DNA of 64,000 nucleotides, taken from NCBI GenBank assembly GCA_905221605.1, contig CAJNDS010001779.1:1120977-1184976 (forward strand), in the 5' to 3' direction. Of the stretch, positions 41,438 to 50,403 are shown one piece after another (position 1 is the first letter of the stretch; the number at the start of each line of letters is the position of its first letter). Below the pieces are notes generated by a model. That model searched no databases. It had not been told where the DNA came from and worked only from the letters and a program-made list of their open reading frames with translations. Both the position numbers and the translations under genes were made by a program. The stretch is from Symbiodinium natans (taxonomy: Eukaryota > Sar > Dinophyceae > Suessiales > Symbiodiniaceae).

Positions 41438-44400
41438 ATGGGATTTGAACAGTCCCAACAGCCCAGTGGTTTCTTGCAGTCCCTGCTCGGGCCCCGGGCT
41501 AGGTCCCCTACACCGCCACCCGAATCTTCTGAGAAAAGAGCTGAGACACCGGTATTGGAGATGCTGGCAAAGGGCATGAAGCAGTTGCAGGACTTGCAGG
41601 CACAGGCCATGGCAAAGGGGGCAACATCTCCAACCACCACCGAGCAGGTGAAGCCGGGCACTCTGGCCCTGTCTCCATGGCCTGAGTTGAAGACGAAGGA
41701 TGGAGCAGGCGCAGCTGCTTTACAGCTGCAGGACTGGCTGGAGGTGACATCATCAATCATGGCGGATGTGAGTGAGAACTCAGGCCTCTGGTGGAACTCC
41801 CTCATGAGCAAGGTGAATGCCACCTATTCAGGGTGGCTGGCGGCGACACCATTGGAAAGGCTTCAGATATCCCCAGGGAGCTCCGACGAATTGTGTGGAG
41901 GAAGGTGGGTGAGAGTGAATGCAAGGGTGTCGTCAATGATCCTCTCTGCTATGGGACCTGAGCTCAAGACCGACATGGTGAGTCAGCGAGTGACTCAAAG
42001 CTGCCCTAGGATGATTTTCCGCTTGCTGGTGCTGTTCCAACCGGGAGGAAGTGCTGAGAGGGAGGAAGTGCTGAAAAAACTCCAAAACCCAGCGGAGTTC
42101 GCAAGCGGAGAAGGTCTTGATGAAGTTCTGGGGGTGGTGCGAAGCTGGCCACGGTGGCTGGCTCGATGCAGAGCAGTTAACATGGCCCCACCGGATCCTT
42201 CTGTGATGGTTCGAGGCCTGATGGGTTTAACTTCAGCCCATATCGCCGGCTCTGCAGATGCAGCTTTCAGAACCTCCATGCTCCGAACGAGTCTTCGTCT
42301 TGACGGTCAACCCACCTTGGAGCAGGTTCAGGACTACCAACGACATTTGCAAGCAGAGCTAGAAACCCTGGCTGCCTCAACCACGGCGACTACGACATCT
42401 ACAACCTCAGGCCCTAGGGTGAGAGCTGTGGAGGCACCGACATCTCCAAAAAGGGAGAAGGAAAAGGAGAAGACTGCTGAAATGTGCCGCTATTTCATGA
42501 AGCCATCAGGGTGCCGGAGGGGCGCTAAGTGCTCGTTCTCGCACAACATGGGAAGCCTTGATCGGGAAACCCGGTCAAGGAAGTGCCTGCTGTGTGGTTC
42601 GGAGAGCCACAGACAAAAGGATTGTGTGGTCAACAAGCAGGGAGCGAGGCCCAAGGCAACCACGACATCATCATCGACTACCAGGGCAGTGGGTGATGGG
42701 TCGACTTCATCCCGAGCTCCGGGGGTTGCATCTGTGAGTGCAACACCAGGCGATGGTGGAGACCTCCCAATCCAAGGCGTTCCTTGGACCCTTGAGACCC
42801 TCATGCAGGCAGCCCAACAAGTTGTGCAAGCCCAGGTGGTATCGCCGACCTCGGATGGAGAAAAGAGTCCGGAGAAAACCCCAACGACTGCCAAGGTGCT
42901 GGTGGTGAAGGATATCAGAGTCTGCTCGGTGCAGGCAACGACCTCAGCTTTGTTGGATTCAGGGGCCACTCATGCACTCCGGACAGCCACAACCTGGGAT
43001 GAGTGGACAAAGGCAGATGAGGTGATGGTTCAGTTGGCGGGCAGTCACTCGCTCAAGATGAGAATGAGCACGGCGGGATCGCTACTTATGCCACCTGGAG
43101 ATGAGAAGGGACCTGGGGGTGAGCAAGTCCAAACCATAGTCCCACTTGGAGAGTTGGTGAAGGTTCTGGAATACACCCTGCAGTGGTCACCTAAGCAGTG
43201 TATCCTCGTCGGCCCAGGAGGTGAGACCACCAAATTGAACATCAACTCCGGGTGCCCCCAGCTGTGTGAGGCCGAGGCTTTGGCATTGATAGCTCGACTG
43301 GAGGAACGAAAGCGAGAGCAGCTGCAGAACGAGACCCTGGAGACTGAGGACCGGATTGCAAGGGTGGCATCCTACATGGAGAAGTCCTGGTTCGAGTACA
43401 TGCTAAGCTACGCCACTTCTGGAAATCGTGAGCATGGACTACGAGCTCTTCGTGATGCACCGTTCTTGCAAGAAGTCCCGGGGGAGTGCATCAATGGGTT
43501 GATACCAGCGAATGAGTCAGGAGGAGGATGGGATACCCTGAAGAAGGTCACCTACCTGACGAGATCCCAACGGCGAGCCTTGTTGAGTGCGAAAAAATGG
43601 GCAATCCATCTCTTTGCGGGCGAGGAAGGCCACCTGGAGTTCTTTAAGGCCCATGATGGCGAAACCATCGTCCTGGAGGTGGACATCAGACAGTGCCGAG
43701 GACACGACCTGCTGGGAACGTCGCCTACATGGGAAATGCTACTTTGGGGAGCAAGGAATGGAAAGGTGGACTTGGTGTTTGGAGGACCGCCTGGAAGAGA
43801 TGGGAAGTCTTTCGCACCTACCTCTACGACCCCCTCGCTGAAGCCCTTGTCCTTAATTTGCAGAATGCTGTGGCTGTATGTTGTAGCGGCAGCTGGGAGG
43901 ATGATGATGACGAAGGGGGCGCTAAGACACAAGGAGGTGGGGTTCATGATCGAGCATCCAGGACCACCTACATGCACTTCGGGCGAGTCAACCAACAATC
44001 GCCACTATCTGTGGGAAACCAACCTTTGGAAGGACTTCAAGAATGAGACGGGCATGTTCGAGGTTTCGTTTGACCAGGGAGGTACAGGGGCGGCCTGCTC
44101 AATGAGTACCACGCTGGGAACCAATGTACCTTATCTACGAGGATTGGAGGGAATCACCGGTGACCACGTCCCAAGGGAACAACCTCGAGGTCCCGATCAG
44201 AGTCGGTGGTCTCCTGGCTTCGTGAAGGCATTGGTGATGGCGTTCCACATGTGGTCCAGAAGTCCGAAGGTGTATGCCATGAGCCCGGAAAAATGGAAGG
44301 CGCATGTCGATGCCTCCCACCTCCCCTACAGGAGGGACTGTGCTACATGTGTCATGGCAAGAGGAACTGGAAAGCGCCATGCACGAGTCCACCACCCCGA

Positions 44401-47400
44401 CAGCTACATCCTCACTTCAGACCTTTCGGGGCCCCTGAAACCAGGTCTGGACTCAGCTACCAAAAAAACACCGGCATGCAACCTCAGATACCTGCTGGTG
44501 GCGAAGTACATCTTCCCGAAGGAGTTCGCCAGGGCATATGCAGGGAAAGATCCACCACCAAATGAGGGCCTAACACCTTCGCCAGAGCCAGAACATCACG
44601 TGGAGCAAGAGCGCTTGGAGGAGGAACCAGGACAACCACTTCCCGACGATGTCCTGGAGTATGAGCCGTCCTTAGATGGAGATGCGGATCAAGAGGGAAA
44701 TGGCCTTAATCTGGTGGACCTGGAGGAGGACCCGGGCAAGACCGACGGTGAAGCCGATGATGAGGCCGAGGCAGTCGGTGAGACCGAGGAAGAAGAAGCT
44801 ACCAAGGGACATGCTGCTATGAGGAATGGTGACTGCAGGCCCCCAGAGATGACATCGTTGACCTTTGCGGTGGGTGTTCCAAACAACAAGGCGAATACGA
44901 TTAAGGGAGCCCTTCAAGACGTCATCCTGTACCTCGGGGCTCATGGATTACCAGTCCTTCGTTTCCACTCCGATAGAGGAGAGTACTACTCGGCGAGCTT
45001 CAAGGCTTGGCTACGAGAACAAGGGATCAGGTCTACATGGGCAGAATCAGGAATTCCTCAATCCAATGGCCATGCCGAATCAACAGTTCGCTGGGTGAAA
45101 GACAGGGTTCGCACAATGTTGATGGCAGGTGAGCTACCTGTACGACTTTGGCCATCTGCAGCCGAAACTGCAACCGCGGAACAGCGGGCAAGGGTCTTGG
45201 GATGGAGGTCTTCGTTGTTGGCTCCATTTGGAACGCCTGTCCATGTGAAGAAGCGACCCTATACAGCCCTTGGTCCGAGGAGGAGTGCCGATACCTTTGA
45301 TGCTCGTTGGATGAAAGGGAGATACGTGGGCTTGAGTGGGTTATTGGATCGAGGCCATGTGGTTTTCTTACCTGAAGAGGAGGGAAGAGGAGAAACTTTC
45401 TTCCACACCTTCCATGTGAGGCCCAACCTTGTCGACCCCGGCGAACCTACAACGACTTTGATGGCAGAAGAAGCCCTCAAGCCATCCACACGGCTGAGAG
45501 AGAAGACTCATCCTGCGGATGTAAAACCAAGGGTTGCAATGGTCGAGAGGGTGAGACCGGGATCACTTGAGGAGGAGGCAAGCCACGTCATGGAGATCGA
45601 TGACCAGGACCTGGACATGGAGATGGTGGAGAAATGGTTCAATGAGGGCCTTCTTGACAACTTCAAGTCCGGGGTTTACCGTCATGGAGGTGTGGTTGGG
45701 ATGATGAAGACCACTGCCGAACATCCTTACCTCACCAAGGTCCTTACCCGAATCCTGCGAAGATCTTTGCCTGAGGCGACGTTCACCGCGGTTTTGCTCT
45801 CCACCAACACACAGCGGGAGGTTCACAAGGATAGCAACAATGATGCCACATCGCAGAATTACCTGGTTCCGATCGTTTGTCCAGAAGTAGGAGGGGGAGT
45901 ATGGGTCCAGTTGCAGCCTGGTGATGTGGTGCAAGGTGAGCTTAGTCAGCGACTTGATGTACGAGGTACCCAAGCGTTTGGATGTGTTCACCCGCTCGTG
46001 AAGGGAAAGGGCATCATGTTTTCGCCAAGAAGAGCCCATGAGGTGATGGAGTGGAAGGGGAATCGAGTTGTTGTCATTGGATATACCCCCCACTGTCATG
46101 GACACATGGACTACCCCATGGTTAAGGAGCTCGAAGAGTTGGGTTTCCAACCACCTCTATCCCAACTACCAGAATACTACTTTCCGATGCCTGCAGTCTC
46201 CATGGCCGATGCGACCGGAACAGCCTCGGAATCAACATGGGCCGAGCATGGAGATAGCCAAGAACGATGGGATCAAATGGATTGGGAGATGTTCATGGAT
46301 GTTGGAGATGGAAAGGTAAACCTTGGCGGGAATGCGAATAGTTCCTTTGGTCCTCAAGTTCCGTCGTTGAGCAAAGCCGAGGTGGGCTACACAAGTGGGA
46401 TTGAAGAGCTGCTGGCCTCCCTTAAGGCCCCTTTGGATGTGGTGCACAATGTTGATCCTCGTGAAGTCATGGAGTCGCTCGATGCATGGTTGCCAGCAAT
46501 ACGAAAGGAGGTCCAAAGCATTGAGCATGCCATAGAGAGATTGAAGAAAGGCACTGCATTAAGGGCGAGCTGGTTGCAGAAGCGGGGAGTACAGCGGCTC
46601 CCTACCAAGTTCGTCTACACGGTGAAGCCAAACGACAAGGCCGACCTCCGCAACCCTTCCACATGGTACAAGCGAAAGGCCAGACTGGTGGTTTGTGGCA
46701 ATATGGCGGTGAACAGCAATCCGGATCTTTACACAGAAGCAGCCCCAGCTGAGGCGGTGCGAGCAGCGCTAACACTGACGTGCAAGAACCAGTGGACAGT
46801 GGGGATTCTGGATGTGGTGACGGCTTTCTTGAAAACCCCTATGGGAAGGTCACCTAGAGATCCCGTGGTGGTGGTACAGCCACCCAAGCTGCTGGAGCGT
46901 CTGGAGCTGATCGAAGAGTTCGAGCTGTGGGGTCTAATCCGGGGACTCTACGGACTCAAGGAATCGCCAAGGCTGTGGGGCACATACCGGGATCATGAGT
47001 TGGCATCCCTCACCGTTTCCATGAACGACACCGTGCTCCAACTACGACGAGGCAAGGCAGTAACGGCATGGTGGACAGTCACTGGTCCAGCTGGGGCACT
47101 GCTTGCTGTAGTAGTGATCTACGTGGATGATTTTCTCCTATGTGGTGCTCAAGAGACAATCACTGCATTGGCACGAGCGATTCAGAGTCTTTGGGAGACA
47201 ACGGAACTGCAGCTGATATCCCAGCACCAACCACTGAGGTTCTTGGGAATGGAAATATGTCTACAAGAAGGACGACAGCAGTCTTTCGGCATCACCCAGG
47301 AGGCCTACATCAGGGAATTGTTGAGGGCAAGAAGAATACCTGCAACCCAACAGGACCGAATCCCGCTGAGCAAGGATACAGCATCGTTTGCTGTGTTGGA

Positions 47401-48391
47401 AAGTGATTCTCCGCCTAACGACTTCGACGTCCACCTTGCCCAACAGCTCACTGGTGAGCTCCTATGGGTTTCCCAGAGGAGTCGCCCTGACTTGTCGTTT
47501 GCGACTTCACTAATGTCGGCTTTGACGACGAAGGCACCTGCTCGGGTGATAGCTATCGCAACCAAGACTTTGGGTTATCTTCAGCGAACATTGGGACGAC
47601 AGCTGACAATCGCTTACGACGGCACGGACCTTTCTTTGTACTGTGATGCTGCATACGCCCCGGAATCTGGAAGATCACACTCAGGTTGGGTGGTGTTTTG
47701 GGGCGGATCGGCAATAGTATGGCGCTCTGGACGTCAACCCGTGATCTCACTCTCCACGGCGGAGAGCGAACTCATTGCCCTGTTGGACGGCGCGGTCGCA
47801 ACCCTTGGAGTGGAAGCTTTACTGCAGGATGTGGACATGCGGGTATCAACAAGAACTGTAAACACCGACAGTACTTCGGCGTTGGCGATTTCAACCGGAA
47901 ATGGGGGATGGAGAACAAGACATCTTCGTATAAAGGCAGGCTGGATGCAAGAGCAACTGGATGCCGAGACCTTCTCCATACAACACTGTGCTGGGAAGTT
48001 CCAAAGGGCGGATCTCTTGACGAAACCATTGGCGGCCCAGAGAATTGGAGACCTCCTAAGCTTATGGGGGGTGGTTGAAGATGTGAGTTCGACAACTATG
48101 ACCCCTTCGAGCTCAAGGATTGCTGCCCGAGTGCTGTTGGCCCTGGTGTGCTGCTTGTTGGTTACAGGAGTTAAGGCTGAAAAGGAATCAGGTGGTGGAT
48201 CGCTGTCGGTTGACTGGGATATGTTGGTTGCTAGTGTTGCTGGCAATAGCTGGGGTGGTCGCAGTCTGGGAAGCTTTGAAGTGGTTGGGTTCTGGAATGG
48301 CAGAATGGACTCCAGGGACGGGACCACGAAGACTTCGGAAGCTACAGAAGCTGCAAGAGGCTACCCAGCGAGCAATTGTGCAAGAGATTGA
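41438..48391 (+). CDS. copia Gag-Pol polyprotein with methyltransferase-like and oxygenase-like domains
   Basis: 2317 codons from the ATG; the frame is open back to 41261. Seen in order: Gag-like helical region (about 60-310); CCCH finger C350-C359-C365-H369; zinc knuckle C383-C386-H391-C396; aspartic protease DSGAT at 507-511; a C5-methyltransferase-like fold with LFAGEEGH (725-732), EVDI, and GGPP at 782-785 where the catalytic Cys is Gly786; integrase zinc site H956, H961, C968, C971; integrase acids D995, D1179, E1214, with an acidic insert of about 120 residues between the first two; an oxygenase-like domain with H1463-x-D1465, H1534 and R1543; reverse transcriptase with YVDD at 1895-1898; RNase H with D2070 and E2109. 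The C-terminus has a hydrophobic segment before the frame ends. The copia enzymes copy and integrate the element; the two accessory domains point to interplay with DNA or RNA base modification (inference). Confidence 0.9.
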   Translation: MGFEQSQQPSGFLQSLLGPRARSPTPPPESSEKRAETPVLEMLAKGMKQLQDLQAQAMAKGATSPTTTEQVKPGTLALSPWPELKTKDGAGAAALQLQDWLEVTSSIMADVSENSGLWWNSLMSKVNATYSGWLAATPLERLQISPGSSDELCGGRWVRVNARVSSMILSAMGPELKTDMVSQRVTQSCPRMIFRLLVLFQPGGSAEREEVLKKLQNPAEFASGEGLDEVLGVVRSWPRWLARCRAVNMAPPDPSVMVRGLMGLTSAHIAGSADAAFRTSMLRTSLRLDGQPTLEQVQDYQRHLQAELETLAASTTATTTSTTSGPRVRAVEAPTSPKREKEKEKTAEMCRYFMKPSGCRRGAKCSFSHNMGSLDRETRSRKCLLCGSESHRQKDCVVNKQGARPKATTTSSSTTRAVGDGSTSSRAPGVASVSATPGDGGDLPIQGVPWTLETLMQAAQQVVQAQVVSPTSDGEKSPEKTPTTAKVLVVKDIRVCSVQATTSALLDSGATHALRTATTWDEWTKADEVMVQLAGSHSLKMRMSTAGSLLMPPGDEKGPGGEQVQTIVPLGELVKVLEYTLQWSPKQCILVGPGGETTKLNINSGCPQLCEAEALALIARLEERKREQLQNETLETEDRIARVASYMEKSWFEYMLSYATSGNREHGLRALRDAPFLQEVPGECINGLIPANESGGGWDTLKKVTYLTRSQRRALLSAKKWAIHLFAGEEGHLEFFKAHDGETIVLEVDIRQCRGHDLLGTSPTWEMLLWGARNGKVDLVFGGPPGRDGKSFAPTSTTPSLKPLSLICRMLWLYVVAAAGRMMMTKGALRHKEVGFMIEHPGPPTCTSGESTNNRHYLWETNLWKDFKNETGMFEVSFDQGGTGAACSMSTTLGTNVPYLRGLEGITGDHVPREQPRGPDQSRWSPGFVKALVMAFHMWSRSPKVYAMSPEKWKAHVDASHLPYRRDCATCVMARGTGKRHARVHHPDSYILTSDLSGPLKPGLDSATKKTPACNLRYLLVAKYIFPKEFARAYAGKDPPPNEGLTPSPEPEHHVEQERLEEEPGQPLPDDVLEYEPSLDGDADQEGNGLNLVDLEEDPGKTDGEADDEAEAVGETEEEEATKGHAAMRNGDCRPPEMTSLTFAVGVPNNKANTIKGALQDVILYLGAHGLPVLRFHSDRGEYYSASFKAWLREQGIRSTWAESGIPQSNGHAESTVRWVKDRVRTMLMAGELPVRLWPSAAETATAEQRARVLGWRSSLLAPFGTPVHVKKRPYTALGPRRSADTFDARWMKGRYVGLSGLLDRGHVVFLPEEEGRGETFFHTFHVRPNLVDPGEPTTTLMAEEALKPSTRLREKTHPADVKPRVAMVERVRPGSLEEEASHVMEIDDQDLDMEMVEKWFNEGLLDNFKSGVYRHGGVVGMMKTTAEHPYLTKVLTRILRRSLPEATFTAVLLSTNTQREVHKDSNNDATSQNYLVPIVCPEVGGGVWVQLQPGDVVQGELSQRLDVRGTQAFGCVHPLVKGKGIMFSPRRAHEVMEWKGNRVVVIGYTPHCHGHMDYPMVKELEELGFQPPLSQLPEYYFPMPAVSMADATGTASESTWAEHGDSQERWDQMDWEMFMDVGDGKVNLGGNANSSFGPQVPSLSKAEVGYTSGIEELLASLKAPLDVVHNVDPREVMESLDAWLPAIRKEVQSIEHAIERLKKGTALRASWLQKRGVQRLPTKFVYTVKPNDKADLRNPSTWYKRKARLVVCGNMAVNSNPDLYTEAAPAEAVRAALTLTCKNQWTVGILDVVTAFLKTPMGRSPRDPVVVVQPPKLLERLELIEEFELWGLIRGLYGLKESPRLWGTYRDHELASLTVSMNDTVLQLRRGKAVTAWWTVTGPAGALLAVVVIYVDDFLLCGAQETITALARAIQSLWETTELQLISQHQPLRFLGMEICLQEGRQQSFGITQEAYIRELLRARRIPATQQDRIPLSKDTASFAVLESDSPPNDFDVHLAQQLTGELLWVSQRSRPDLSFATSLMSALTTKAPARVIAIATKTLGYLQRTLGRQLTIAYDGTDLSLYCDAAYAPESGRSHSGWVVFWGGSAIVWRSGRQPVISLSTAESELIALLDGAVATLGVEALLQDVDMRVSTRTVNTDSTSALAISTGNGGWRTRHLRIKAGWMQEQLDAETFSIQHCAGKFQRADLLTKPLAAQRIGDLLSLWGVVEDVSSTTMTPSSSRIAARVLLALVCCLLVTGVKAEKESGGGSLSVDWDMLVASVAGNSWGGRSLGSFEVVGFWNGRMDSRDGTTKTSEATEAARGYPASNCARD

Positions 48392-48608
48392 GAGGCTAGG
48401 ATTGGAGGGGGCTACATCCACGAGTCCAGCTACCTCCACGATTCCAGCTACATCCACGATTCCAGCTACATCCACGATCCCAGCTACATCCACGATTCCA
48501 GCTACATCCACGATTCCAGCTACATCCATGATACCAGCTACGCCTACAAGGACCCAGGCCGTTTTAGAAGCAAATGCGAGCACACCGAGTCGTCCGACCT
48601 TTAAATGA
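48120..48608 (+). CDS. copia tail, membrane segment and hexapeptide repeats (shifted frame)
   Basis: Overlaps the end of Pol in the next frame. Residues 33-57 are a clear membrane span (WLLVLLAIAGVVAVW then EALKW), followed by a basic helical part (RRLRKLQKLQEATQRAIVQE) and a run of TSTIPA repeats encoded by an 18-bp minisatellite. The Pol frame just upstream has its own hydrophobic stretch (LLALVCCLLVTGV), so reading from Pol into this frame near 48225-48240 gives two hydrophobic segments about 30 residues apart. That suggests this is the true polyprotein tail, disconnected by a one-base change. The N-terminal 30 codons before that point are likely not translated in this frame. Function unknown; an envelope-like role cannot be supported. 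Confidence 0.5.
   Translation: MLPECCWPWCAACWLQELRLKRNQVVDRCRLTGICWLLVLLAIAGVVAVWEALKWLGSGMAEWTPGTGPRRLRKLQKLQEATQRAIVQEIERLGLEGATSTSPATSTIPATSTIPATSTIPATSTIPATSTIPATSMIPATPTRTQAVLEANASTPSRPTFK
48411..48545 (+). repeat. 18-bp minisatellite in the copia tail
   Basis: Seven or so copies of ATTCCAGCTACATCCACG, encoding TSTIPA in frame, with point changes (ATCCCAG, ATACCAG). Confidence 0.95.
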
Positions 48609-48969
48609 GCTACTGGCATCTCCGGCTACGAGTGCAACAAGCAGTTGGGATGAGCCAGGAAGTGAGGAGGAAAGGGCACGAGTGTGCGTAGATACAATTA
48701 TGCTGATGAGAGTTGAGGAAATCAAGGCGGCACTCCGTGAAGAAGGCCTTTGTGTGACAGGACAAAAAGAGGTACTCGCCAATCGGCTGGCACCAAACCT
48801 CGCAAGTGGCCAGTACCCTTCTAGAGTGCTTCCCTCGACTAGGCAGCTCAAGTTCGTGCTCTACCTGTGGAGGAGGAAGGAGTTGAACTTCAAGACCCAT
48901 CTGCAGTGGAGTGACATCAACACAAAGCATCGTATTTCGCAGTGGATTCACCGCTGGAAGAATGAATGA
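48574..48969 (+). CDS. copia tail, SAP-domain segment (shifted frame)
   Basis: 131 codons; coding-like from about residue 8 (RPLNELLASPATS). Residues 43-72 fit a SAP motif: hydrophobic MRVEEIKAALREEGL, then the turn VTGQKEVLANRL. SAP domains bind AT-rich or scaffold DNA and could tether the element's complex to chromatin. After it comes a helical Arg/Lys/Trp-rich end (RQLKFVLYLWRRKEL, WIHRWKNE). It stops 80 bp before the 3' LTR. The frame differs by one base from the preceding membrane segment, so it was probably the C-terminus of the same polyprotein. The ATG used for the coordinates is likely not a real start. Confidence 0.6.
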   Translation: MRAHRVVRPLNELLASPATSATSSWDEPGSEEERARVCVDTIMLMRVEEIKAALREEGLCVTGQKEVLANRLAPNLASGQYPSRVLPSTRQLKFVLYLWRRKELNFKTHLQWSDINTKHRISQWIHRWKNE

Positions 48970-49050
48970 AGGCAAATTTTGTTGGCATGGCTGGAGAGAT
49001 GAAATTGGGTTGTTGGGCTGTTTGAGCCTGGCGACAAAACAGAGGAGGAG

Positions 49051-49387
49051 TGAGGAAAGCCCTCTTCCAGCCGAGGCCAACATCCTGCCGCTCATCGACG
49101 CCATTTTCTTCTGGCTCCCAGGGAAGGCTGCGGAAAGGAAGCCCTTGAGCCATGATCAAACACTGATGTAAAGCAGAGCTTTACATAGACTTTTGGACAG
49201 AAAGTATTCATAAAGGTATGAGCAGAGCTCTACACGATGCATTGTCTGTGGTAACCTGTACAAAAGCCACTTAAGGACAGAGCATCTCGCTGGTCGTAAA
49301 ACAGATTTCTCCAATTCGAGTCGTTGCCATGGCGGATTCTGATGTTGGGACTGTAGTGGGCCTTCCTGAAGATCCCATGCAACGTGA
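49051..49387 (+). repeat. 3' LTR
   Basis: Same sequence as the 5' LTR over all 337 bases as far as I can read. Followed directly by ACCCTAAACCC. Confidence 0.9.
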
Positions 49388-49422
49388 ACCCTAAACCCTA
49401 AACCCTAAACCCTAAGCCCAGC

Positions 49423-49492
49423 TTGTGCCCCAGGCGCGCTCGAGGGACTCCTTCTTCCGGGCTTCCCTCTGCTGCTCCGTGGCGTTGGCGTC
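49423..49492 (-). CDS. candidate mini-exon just outside the copia insertion
   Basis: Minus-strand acceptor CTTGAG|GACGCC; reading DANATEQQREARKKESLERA in an open frame, then a possible GC donor (TGG|GCTTAG) in the telomere-type array. About 70 bp, coiled-coil-like. The array on its other side is the copia target. Confidence 0.45.
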
Positions 49493-49594
49493 CTCAAGGG
49501 TTTAGGGTTTAGGGTTTAGGGTTTAGGGTTCAGGGTTTCGGGTTTCGGGTTTTGGGTTTAGGGTTTAGGGTTTAGGGTTTAGGGTTTGGGACTT

Positions 49595-50210
49595 CGTGGC
49601 TCAGTGGCTTAGTGACTTTTAGGGGCCCCGTGCAGAAACTCAACTCCAAACCCCCCGTAAACCCAACGTACCACCTGGGTCGCTGTTCTTGGGCCAAGCA
49701 ACCAGAATGAGGAAACCGCAGTCGCAACTAGATACCCAATATCATGCTGGAACTCCACTCAAGTCCCTTAGCAGAAACCACAAACACTGAACCCTGACAA
49801 GACCATCACATTTAAGATATTGGGGCACCCGAGCTTCTAAGCTTATTTACAGAGGTATACGATGAACCCTAGTTTTGGCCACAAGTAGCAACTTCATGTC
49901 ACCCCAACAGACCCCGTTCTTTGCTAGGCTGGGCCTTAAACCTCTCTGAAAGATATCTGAACATGGTCCTCTTAAACCCAATAAGGGAAAATTAAGATAT
50001 CCCAGGGGCCTACCTAGTCCTTTCCGCATCTGGCAGCCTAGCCTATGGCAACTCAAATTACAAACTCCCGAAACCCTACACCCTATACACCCTATACACC
50101 CGATACAACCTATACACCCGATACACCCTACACCCTTAAGCGCTAAACCCTAAACTCGAAACCCGAAACCCTGAGCCCTCCCTAAAGCCCCAAAGCCCTA
50201 AACCCTCAAA
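49595..50210. other. no gene; dispersed repeat pieces
   Basis: The GGTCCTCTTAAACCCAA stretch near 49967 recurs near 38580. CCCGATACA-type short repeats at 50080-50140. No coding sequence. Confidence 0.4.
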
Positions 50211-50403
50211 ACCGGCCTCGGTGCTCGTGGCTGCGGGGCCTGGAGCCTCGAGGGTTTAGGGGTTTGGGATGGTTTGGGGTTCGTGGGGTTGAGGGGTTTG
50301 GGGTTTAGAGGTTTAGGGGTTTAGGATTTAGGGGTTTAGTGCCCGCACCTACTGGCAAGGTTTTCAGGGTCGAATGTTCTGAAGCTTCGGGCTTGTCAAC
50401 TTG

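Larger units (their letters stand above)
40102..49387 (+). mobile_element. Ty1/copia LTR retrotransposon, 9.3 kb, full length
   Basis: Two 337-bp direct repeats bound the element, and their sequences appear identical. Flanks are ACCCT on both sides (40097-40101 and 49388-49392), the 5-bp duplication usual for copia, although a 12-bp duplication is equally possible because the target is a heptamer array. Order inside: Gag region, protease, methyltransferase-like domain, integrase, oxygenase-like domain, reverse transcriptase, RNase H, then membrane and SAP segments. Integrase before reverse transcriptase defines copia. Identical LTRs indicate recent insertion. Several coding frames are shifted against each other (Gag to Pol, and twice in the tail), so this copy may depend on recoding, be defective, or contain sequence errors. 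Confidence 0.95.

Noticed and set aside
43781-43811. Walker A-like GGPPGRDGKS in the polyprotein
   Set aside because: The residue five before GKS is Pro, not Gly, and the surrounding motifs fit methyltransferase motif IV better.
48120-48969. Envelope gene in the copia tail
   Set aside because: Hydrophobic segments alone do not show a glycoprotein; no signal-cleavage, Cys pattern or fusion region is visible, and the SAP domain argues for a nuclear role.
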